A stretch of 11,012 nucleotides of DNA. Source: Lachnospiraceae bacterium. Its GTDB lineage: Bacteria; Bacillota; Clostridia; Lachnospirales; Lachnospiraceae. Shown here in pieces: positions 1-4,738 of the stretch. The stretch covers positions 1 to 11,012 of the forward strand of contig JAFTPY010000205.1 in NCBI GenBank assembly GCA_017463035.1. Reading direction: 5' to 3'. The position numbers and the translations under genes were made by a program. The notes below the pieces were generated by a model, which saw only the letters and a program-made list of their open reading frames with translations, did not search any database and was not told the origin of the DNA. Each line of letters opens with the position of its first letter. Position 1 is the first letter of the stretch.

Positions 1-639
1 CGGGAACTGACCGAAACGTATTCCTTTGTGTACGGTGCGGCGGGCATTCACCCGGATCATGCGGGGGAGTTGACCGAGGAGATGTTTGAGGAGATTTCCC
101 GGTTGGCGGATGAGGAAAAAATCGTTGCCATCGGAGAAATCGGATTGGACTATTACTGGGACACTGCACCTCACGAGGTACAGCGGCAGTGGTTTATCAG
201 ACAGCTTGAACTGGCGGTGGAAAAGGATTTACCGGTGGTGATTCATTCCAGAGAGGCTACGCAGGAAACACTGGAGATTATGAGAGAAGCTTATAAACAA
301 TCCGGTGGAAAACTCCGGGGCGTTATCCACTGTTTTTCCGGTTCGGCGGAGATTGCGAAGGAATATACCGATATGGGCTTTTACATCGGTGTAGGCGGTG
401 TGGTGACCTTTAAAAACGGGAAGAAGTTAAAGGAAGTGGTGGAAACCATGCCCCTTGATAAGCTGGTGATTGAAACGGATTGTCCGTATCTGGCACCGGT
501 ACCGCATCGGGGAAAACGGAACGATTCCACACTGCTTACGCTTGTGATAGAGGAGATAGCGAATCTGCGGGGATTGACCGTAGAGGAAGTGGAACGTTTG
601 ACGGAACGAAATGCCAAGGCGTTGTATCGCCTTATGTAG
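1..639 (+). CDS. tatD: TatD-family metal-dependent hydrolase (5' end outside window)
   Basis: The reading frame is open from base 1 and encodes the last 212 residues; a full TatD protein is about 255, so the N-terminal HxHxD metal-binding segment lies off the window. Visible family motifs are GIHPDH (residues 15-20 of the fragment), GEIGLDYY with its metal-ligand Glu46, IHSR with His82, HCFSG with His110, and ETDCPYLAP with Asp160. These are the TIM-barrel metal ligands of the TatD/YabD deoxyribonuclease-like amidohydrolases, which act in the cytoplasm and in some cases show 3'-5' exonuclease activity. The physiological substrate cannot be read from sequence. The gene stops 78 bases before rsmA and no terminator lies between them, so they are probably co-transcribed, an arrangement common in Firmicutes. 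Family assignment is secure; the symbol is used in the broad family sense. Confidence 0.95.
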   Translation, partial: RELTETYSFVYGAAGIHPDHAGELTEEMFEEISRLADEEKIVAIGEIGLDYYWDTAPHEVQRQWFIRQLELAVEKDLPVVIHSREATQETLEIMREAYKQSGGKLRGVIHCFSGSAEIAKEYTDMGFYIGVGGVVTFKNGKKLKEVVETMPLDKLVIETDCPYLAPVPHRGKRNDSTLLTLVIEEIANLRGLTVEEVERLTERNAKALYRLM

Positions 640-717
640 AAGGGGAAAAACACAGGCAATGTAAATTTAACAGAAAACAGTTGGAAACGATTGCAAATCC
701 GACAGGAAAGGATACGT

Positions 718-1584
718 ATGGCAACCTTAGGAAATCCAAAAGAAACCATAGCGATTTTAAATAAATACGGGTTTAATTTCCAAAAGAAGTTCGGGCAGAA
801 CTTTTTAATCGATACTCATGTATTGGAAAAGATTATCCGTGCAGCGGACATTACAAAGGATGACTGCGTCCTGGAAATCGGTCCGGGAATCGGTACCATG
901 ACCCAGTATTTGTGTGAGAATGCGGGGAAGGTCATTGCGGTGGAAATTGATAAGAACTTGATTCCGATTTTAACAGAAGATACCCTTGCGGCTTACGACA
1001 ACGTAAAGGTTATTAATTCCGATGTGCTGAAGCTGGATTTAAAGAAACTGGCAGAGGAAGAGAACGGTGGTCGCCCGATAAAAGTGGTGGCAAATCTGCC
1101 GTATTACATTACCACACCGATTATTATGGGACTGTTTGAGGCCGGTGTTCCGCTTGCATCCATCACGGTTATGGTGCAGAAGGAAGTGGCGGACCGCATG
1201 CAGGCGGGACCGGGCAGCAAAGATTACGGTGCGCTTTCTTTGGCGGTGCAGTATTACGCGGAGCCGTACATTGCGGCAAACGTACCGCCGAACTGCTTTA
1301 TGCCGCGGCCGAATGTGGGCTCTGCGGTAATTCGCCTTACACTGCACGGCAAGCCGCCGGTAGAGGTGGCAGATGAGAAGCTGTTATTCAAGCTGATTCG
1401 TGCATCCTTTGCCCAGCGCAGAAAGACTTTGGTAAACGGGCTCACCAATTCGCCGGAGCTTTCCTTTTCAAAGGAGGCAGTGACAAAGGCATTGGAAGAG
1501 TGCGGATATTCCCCGACGATTCGCGGTGAGGCGTTAACGCTGGCGGAGTTTGCGAAGCTGGCGAATGTGTTTACGGAAGCATAA
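718..1584 (+). CDS. rsmA: 16S rRNA (adenine1518/1519-N6)-dimethyltransferase RsmA (KsgA)
   Basis: A 288-residue SAM-dependent methyltransferase that dimethylates two adjacent adenines near the 3' end of 16S rRNA during small-subunit maturation. Motifs in order are FGQNFL (25-30, substrate and SAM contact), EIGPGIGTMT (53-62, SAM-binding motif I), the NLPYY catalytic motif (126-130, the N-L/I-P-Y/F signature of N6-adenine dimethyltransferases), the FxPxPxVxS segment (194-202), and FAQRRKTL (231-238) in the C-terminal helical domain. Length is normal for the family. The ATG at 718 is chosen because AGGAAAGG at 704-711 sits 6 bases upstream; the in-frame TTG at 691 would add nine residues without a ribosome site. 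It follows tatD directly. The rnmV gene, often found between the two in Firmicutes, is absent here. Transcription probably ends at the hairpin at 1716-1743. Confidence 0.97.
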   Translation: MATLGNPKETIAILNKYGFNFQKKFGQNFLIDTHVLEKIIRAADITKDDCVLEIGPGIGTMTQYLCENAGKVIAVEIDKNLIPILTEDTLAAYDNVKVINSDVLKLDLKKLAEEENGGRPIKVVANLPYYITTPIIMGLFEAGVPLASITVMVQKEVADRMQAGPGSKDYGALSLAVQYYAEPYIAANVPPNCFMPRPNVGSAVIRLTLHGKPPVEVADEKLLFKLIRASFAQRRKTLVNGLTNSPELSFSKEAVTKALEECGYSPTIRGEALTLAEFAKLANVFTEA

Positions 1585-1628
1585 AACGCGGATAAAATAA
1601 ACAACAACGGATGAGAAGGAGCGCGGAG

Positions 1629-1661
1629 CATATGAAGATGACATCTTTATGTGTTTCATAA
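1629..1661 (+). other. Hairpin and possible nine-codon ORF in the rsmA-ribU gap
   Basis: Bases 1629-1639 and 1643-1653 pair over 11 positions (two G-U) around a GAC loop. No T-run follows, so this is not a classic terminator. The same segment holds a nine-codon frame, ATG at 1632 to TAA at 1659-1661, with AAGGAG about 10 bases upstream. Nothing shows that it is translated. The rest of the 157-base gap (1585-1741) holds only the two terminator hairpins listed separately. Confidence 0.3.
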
Positions 1662-1673
1662 AGAGAAGAACGA

Positions 1674-1710
1674 AATAAAAAAGTGCTGTAGTTGGGAGAC
1701 TACAGCACTT
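1674..1710 (-). terminator. Rho-independent terminator for ribU (minus strand)
   Basis: A perfect 12-bp stem (1681-1692 with 1699-1710) with a 6-base loop. Read on the minus strand it is followed by a U-rich tail from the A-run at 1675-1682, interrupted by one T. It lies about 30 bases beyond the ribU stop codon. It has no T-run on its plus-strand side, so it mainly serves minus-strand transcripts. Confidence 0.85.
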
Positions 1711-1715
1711 GGTGC

Positions 1716-1743
1716 GAGGGTCCGCAAAGCGGACTCTTTTTTT
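1716..1743 (+). terminator. Rho-independent terminator for tatD-rsmA (plus strand)
   Basis: GTCCGC (1720-1725) pairs with GCGGAC (1729-1734) around an AAA loop. The stem can extend outward to about 10 pairs with G-U pairs, and a T-run at 1737-1743 follows. The T-run touches the stop codon of the convergent ribU gene at 1742-1744, so the two transcription units end back to back. Confidence 0.85.
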
Positions 1744-2371
1744 ACTTGTGCGTCACAGAGTTAATCAGCTTCCGCAGCGGTGAATACACGAAGAAGGTAA
1801 TCACGGAGGCGCAGGCGTATTTCAGCATATTTGCCGGGAATACGGAAAGCCACATGAGGGTTCCTTCGTTCTTTACCAGAGAGTTTGCACCGGTTGCCAT
1901 ACCGAGAATGGTTTCCATATCGAGATGGAAGGCCTTCATGTATACCGGGAATACCACAAACCAGTCTAAGATTACAGCAACCACCGAGGCAATTACGGTA
2001 GCCGCGATGAGGCTTACCACAGCTCCGCCCTTGGTGCGCTTTACGCGGTAAATGAGGCTGGCCGGAAGCACATAGGCAAGGGTAAACATCAGGTTTGCCA
2101 GTTCGCCGATACCGCCGGTGATAGTGCCGTTTAACACGAAATTCAGCGCAATTTTAATTCCGCCGATGACACATCCCCAAAGCGGGCCCAACATATACGC
2201 ACCTAAAATAACCGGAACATCGGAAAAGTCCAGTTTAATAAAAGGTAATGTAAAAAAGATAGGGAATTCCAGCAGCATGAGAAGGGCTGCCAGGGCGCCG
2301 AACATGGCCGTGATGGTCAATTTGGCTGTGGTTGAGATAGACTGCGGGTTGCTACTTTTGGTGTTGTTCAT
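1742..2371 (-). CDS. ribU: ECF transporter S component, riboflavin-specific RibU
   Basis: A 209-residue integral membrane protein that captures riboflavin outside the cell; it would work with the shared EcfT/EcfA module encoded elsewhere. Hydrophobic segments fall at about residues 17-40, 52-80, 90-110, 116-140 and 170-198, fitting the roughly six-helix S-component fold. RibU-like signatures are EFPIFF-x-LPFIKLDFSDVPVILGA (positions 35-58), GxxTGGIGELAN (82-93) and NMLK (181-184) in the last helix. From memory, an N-x-x-K pair in that helix contacts riboflavin in the S. aureus RibU structure. Specificity is supported independently by the FMN riboswitch directly upstream. The ATG at 2371 has AAAAAGGAGG with an 8-base spacer. 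The gene is apparently a single-gene unit with its own promoter and terminator, and intracellular FMN should repress it. Confidence 0.95.
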   Translation of the reverse strand: MNNTKSSNPQSISTTAKLTITAMFGALAALLMLLEFPIFFTLPFIKLDFSDVPVILGAYMLGPLWGCVIGGIKIALNFVLNGTITGGIGELANLMFTLAYVLPASLIYRVKRTKGGAVVSLIAATVIASVVAVILDWFVVFPVYMKAFHLDMETILGMATGANSLVKNEGTLMWLSVFPANMLKYACASVITFFVYSPLRKLINSVTHK

Positions 2372-2383
2372 AGTTATATCCTC

Positions 2384-2514
2384 CTTTTTCCCATCCGGAC
2401 TATACCGTCGGTACCGGAATTGACCAAGGTCTCACCGGTTCGGCTCCCTTTCGGAGTTCGTGGACTATACCACCGGTCAGGAATCAGCCGTACGGCCTCA
2501 CCTGTCCCAAAAGC
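2384..2514 (-). promoter_or_regulatory. FMN riboswitch (RFN element) in the ribU leader
   Basis: On the minus strand the leader holds the conserved RFN blocks in order: GGGACAGGTGAGGCC, GATTCCTGACCGGTGGTATAG, TCCACGAA, a variable arm with CTCCGAAAGGGAG, GAACCGGTGAGA, ACCGACGGTATAGTC and GGATGGGA. These form the six-way junction that binds flavin mononucleotide. The closing helix P1 is short: CTTTT (2509-2513) pairs with AAAAG (2384-2388). The 3' P1 strand is the beginning of the ribU ribosome site (AAAAGGAGG), and no terminator separates aptamer and gene. Control is therefore inferred to be translational, with FMN-stabilised P1 hiding part of the Shine-Dalgarno sequence. Confidence 0.95.
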
Positions 2515-2550
2515 GATGCGGGCAAAGTGAGCACTCACCTCGCCCGCATC
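2515..2550 (-). promoter_or_regulatory. 5'-terminal hairpin preceding the FMN aptamer
   Basis: GATGCGGGC (minus strand, 2550-2542) pairs perfectly with GCCCGCATC (2523-2515). An inner GTGAG/CTCAC stem (2527-2531 and 2534-2538) stacks inside it. The predicted transcription start is at about 2548-2550, so the RNA would begin with this hairpin, and the aptamer P1 starts two bases after it. No U-run follows, so it is not a terminator. A stability role like other 5'-terminal stem-loops is possible but inferred. Confidence 0.6.
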
Positions 2551-2554
2551 ATTA

Positions 2555-2583
2555 AGCATACAACACTCTATGCGGTTTGTAAA
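2555..2583 (-). promoter_or_regulatory. Sigma-A-type promoter for the riboswitch-ribU unit
   Basis: On the minus strand TTTACA (2583-2578) is the -35 box and TATGCT (2560-2555) the -10 box, separated by exactly 17 bases. Transcription would start near 2548, just upstream of the FMN riboswitch. The promoter lies 25 bases beyond the stop of the lipoprotein gene, so ribU does not need read-through from it. Confidence 0.75.
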
Positions 2584-2607
2584 GAAAAAATGTGTAAATC
2601 TTGCAAA

Positions 2608-3612
2608 TTATTTTACAAATTTGCAATCTACGGAAGTAATCTGTACACCGATAGAACCGGCAGCACTGTTTTCCTTAGTGGAAAGCGTCAGCGTAAGGTC
2701 ATAGCGGGTTCCGTCCGGCTTTGCTACGACACCGCCTAAGGAAATACTTCCGGAAGCCGCATTCTGATTTTCCGAGGATACGGTAAGTCCGCCGGCAATC
2801 TTTCCCTGACACGGAATGTAATAGTTTCCGTCCTTGGAGACAATACCGCTGTCGGTGATATTGAGCTGTGCGGTATCAAAGGCACCGGCTGTTACAGTGA
2901 GTAATAAGTCATCCAAAGCATCCTTGGTATAGGTATAGCAAAGATACTTATCCGATACCTCCGGAAGAAAATCGGCCTTGTCAACAAGGAACAAATCGGC
3001 GTATGCAAGAAGGAAAGCCTCCATATACTTTGAGTCGAACTTAAGTGCCGTAATATCAACGGAGCCTTCGGTGTTTTCCGCATTCACCATATAATGGGTC
3101 AGAGCGATACGTCCTAAAATCTCTGCTTCGGAGTCTTTCTCCGGAGTAAGAATAATTTCCGAGGAGTCGGTTTCGATACGTGCGTAGGTACCGGCAAAAG
3201 CAGCATAGTCCGTTCCTTTGTTTACGGTAGCGGTAACGGAATCAGCAGCAAAAACAAAGGTCAGGCTGTTATTGTCATCCGTATAGGAAAGCTCTGCCTT
3301 CCCTTCGAATTCGGCAGTTCCGGATAAAACCAACGGCTCCGCATCTTCTTCTTCCGGGAAAAAGTAGCCGGAAACCGTCCAGGAGCTTTCTACGATGCCG
3401 AAGGACAGGTAGGCATTTTCACGTGCAAAGGCACCGCCTATGGTGATGACGTCCGGTACCGGAGTAGTCGTCGGAGTTTCATCTCCGGAAATAGCGATGG
3501 TCGGAGTAGATTCGTTTTCCTGCTCTTTGTTTTCCTTCTTGGAACAAGCCGCAAAGGAAGTGAGTAAGAGTACGGAAAGAGTTGCAATGGTTAAAAATCG
3601 TTTGAATAACAT
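2608..3612 (-). CDS. Predicted lipoprotein of unknown function with Thr/Pro linker
   Basis: I do not recognise a family. The 334-residue product starts with a lipoprotein signal peptide: K4/R5, a hydrophobic core at residues 6-20, and a lipobox-like FAAC with the lipidation Cys at 23. The Phe at -3 is less usual than Leu. A charged and Thr/Pro-rich tether follows to about residue 55. The rest is predicted extracytoplasmic, acidic, rich in Ser/Thr and alternating hydrophobic residues, and looks mainly beta-stranded (for example 56-160 and 265-334). The stretch at about 190-260 looks helical. ATG at 3612 is chosen because AGAAAGGA precedes it and the signal peptide begins there; the frame runs further upstream only as overlap with the kinase gene. 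It lies 40 bases after the lipid kinase and probably shares its transcript. A weak AT-rich hairpin (2603-2609 with 2618-2624) overlaps the stop codon, with a T-run farther on. Confidence 0.85.
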   Translation of the reverse strand: MLFKRFLTIATLSVLLLTSFAACSKKENKEQENESTPTIAISGDETPTTTPVPDVITIGGAFARENAYLSFGIVESSWTVSGYFFPEEEDAEPLVLSGTAEFEGKAELSYTDDNNSLTFVFAADSVTATVNKGTDYAAFAGTYARIETDSSEIILTPEKDSEAEILGRIALTHYMVNAENTEGSVDITALKFDSKYMEAFLLAYADLFLVDKADFLPEVSDKYLCYTYTKDALDDLLLTVTAGAFDTAQLNITDSGIVSKDGNYYIPCQGKIAGGLTVSSENQNAASGSISLGGVVAKPDGTRYDLTLTLSTKENSAAGSIGVQITSVDCKFVK

Positions 3613-3632
3613 AATACTAATCCTTTCTGATA

Positions 3633-3647
3633 ACCGGCAAAGCCGGC
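3633..3647 (-). other. Intercistronic hairpin between lipid kinase and lipoprotein
   Basis: ACCGGC (3633-3638) pairs with GCCGGC (3642-3647) around a three-base loop, with one G-U pair in the minus-strand RNA. It sits in the 40-base gap just upstream of the lipoprotein's ribosome site. No U-run follows, so full termination is unlikely; it could affect RNA stability or partial read-through. The three-A loop matches that of the hairpin at 1720-1734. Confidence 0.45.
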
Positions 3648-3652
3648 AAATT

Positions 3653-4552
3653 TTACTTTTTTTCCGGAACCGCGAAGCGGATTGCGGAGGGAATGATTTC
3701 TGCCGTAAAGGAAGAAATGCAGTGTACTTCACCGTCCAGGGAGACAAGGAAGCCCTCCGGAGCGGAAACCTGCATGGTTTTGCAACGCCGGTAAACAATG
3801 AACTTTTTCAAAGACGGGTCATCCAAGTGAGAGCCTTCTTTGTACTTTTTGATTACCGACAAAAAGCGCAGGCGCGAAATACGCCGAACCAGGCAGAACT
3901 CCATGTAGCCGTCGGAGTTGTCGGAACGGGGAGCGCAGCGGTAGGAACCGCCTACATGTGTTCCGTTGGCAGCGGTACAGAGTAGAAACTCTTTGTCACA
4001 GATAATCTCTCCGTCTGCCGATACCGTAGCTTTATGGCGCATCCCCTTAAAGAAGGCATAAAGCACACTGATCGGGTAGGAACGTTTTCCGCCGATGATT
4101 TTTTTGTGCCGGATTTTGTCCATCACGGAAGCTACACAAGAATCCAACCCGAAATGACAGGCATTGATTGCATAACGGTCATTTACACGGATCAGATCAA
4201 TGGAGACCTCGGGAGCGGAGCATAATGCCACCGGATCCAGAAAACGCTCTTTTCCTCCGTAGTATTTTACAAAATCGTTACCGCTTCCTACCGGGTAGCA
4301 GGACATGGAGGCTTGTGAATAACCGTAGACGGCATTTGCCACTTCGTGTATGGTGCCGTCACCTCCGCAGGCATAAAACCGTACCGGTTCCGGGTGGGAG
4401 TCACACCATTCCCGAATAAAACGAACCGCATCTCCGGCAGCAGTGGTGGTGTAAAGCTGCCAGTCAAAGGAGGTACCGCTTAGTTTATCTTCCAGTTCTT
4501 TTTGTGTTGTGCCGTGTCCGGCATTTGGATTTAAAATAAAGATGTGTTTCAA
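3653..4552 (-). CDS. YegS/DgkB-type lipid kinase (diacylglycerol kinase catalytic domain)
   Basis: A 299-residue soluble or membrane-associated kinase of the DAGK_cat/NAD-kinase-like fold, which uses ATP to phosphorylate a lipid alcohol such as diacylglycerol. Motifs in order are NPNAG (8-12), GGDGTIHEVANAV (63-75, the nucleotide-binding signature), VGSGNDF (88-94, usually GTGNDF), AANGTHVGGSYRCAP (194-208), DGYMEF (214-219) and VSLDGE (270-275) near the C-terminus. The length matches YegS/DgkB proteins. The start is set at TTG 4552: GGAGG is 8 bases upstream and the N-terminal strand begins at once, whereas the ATG at 4696 would add 48 residues running through the preceding terminator region. 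The SD lies in a hairpin described separately. DgkB of Gram-positive bacteria returns diacylglycerol from lipoteichoic acid synthesis to phospholipids; that role here is inferred, and the substrate could differ. Confidence 0.92.
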   Translation of the reverse strand: MKHIFILNPNAGHGTTQKELEDKLSGTSFDWQLYTTTAAGDAVRFIREWCDSHPEPVRFYACGGDGTIHEVANAVYGYSQASMSCYPVGSGNDFVKYYGGKERFLDPVALCSAPEVSIDLIRVNDRYAINACHFGLDSCVASVMDKIRHKKIIGGKRSYPISVLYAFFKGMRHKATVSADGEIICDKEFLLCTAANGTHVGGSYRCAPRSDNSDGYMEFCLVRRISRLRFLSVIKKYKEGSHLDDPSLKKFIVYRRCKTMQVSAPEGFLVSLDGEVHCISSFTAEIIPSAIRFAVPEKK

Positions 4553-4569
4553 AAGGAGTTCCTCCTTTC
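4551..4569 (-). promoter_or_regulatory. Hairpin enclosing the SD of the lipid kinase gene
   Basis: On the minus strand AAAGGAG (4568-4562) and CTCCTTT (4558-4552) are a perfect 7-bp inverted repeat with a GAA loop, extendable by a G-U pair. The left arm is most of the Shine-Dalgarno sequence and the last base of the right arm is the first base of the TTG start codon. The stem would hide the ribosome site, implying low or conditional translation. Confidence 0.6.
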
Positions 4570-4584
4570 CTTTATTCCTTACCC

Positions 4585-4590
4585 AGTATA
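4585..4590 (-). promoter_or_regulatory. Possible -10 box for the lipid kinase-lipoprotein unit
   Basis: TATACT on the minus strand (4590-4585) is a strong -10 hexamer 32 bases before the TTG start. The -35 position at 17-base spacing (4613-4608, TAGCTT) is poor, but an A/T-rich tract lies upstream. A terminator for the preceding xylanase gene lies between, which supports a separate promoter here. Confidence 0.45.
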
Positions 4591-4650
4591 CATGGAAAAT
4601 CAAAAAAAAGCTATAAGAAAATATAGGATTAAGAAAAAATTCACAAAGGC

Positions 4651-4705
4651 ATACAAAAATCCCCGCAAAAGTGCCTGCGGCATACACCGGATGCACTTTG
4701 CGGGG
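4651..4705 (-). terminator. Rho-independent terminator of the xylanase gene
   Basis: CCCCGCAAAGTGC (minus strand, 4705-4693) pairs with GCACTTTTGCGGGG (4674-4661), with one extra base in one arm, around an 18-base loop. ATTTTTGTAT follows (4660-4651). It lies about 33 bases past the xylanase stop codon and separates that gene from the lipid kinase unit. Confidence 0.88.
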
Positions 4706-4738
4706 GAAATATTTATGTATGAAATACTACACGCGGAA

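Noticed and set aside
1692..2051. A plus-strand 119-codon frame beginning in the terminator region
   Set aside because: It lies antisense to ribU, starts inside a terminator hairpin and has no protein features of its own.
2374..2559. A minus-strand 61-codon frame upstream of ribU
   Set aside because: It is wholly within the FMN riboswitch and its 5' hairpin, so structured RNA explains it better than coding.
3440..3985. A plus-strand 181-codon frame
   Set aside because: It is antisense to the lipoprotein start and the lipid kinase end, and both of those have clear protein signatures.
4553..4696. An N-terminal extension of the lipid kinase with hydrophobic residues, starting at ATG 4696
   Set aside because: It would begin within the xylanase terminator and cross the predicted promoter; the TTG at 4552 has the ribosome site and the family's normal N-terminus.
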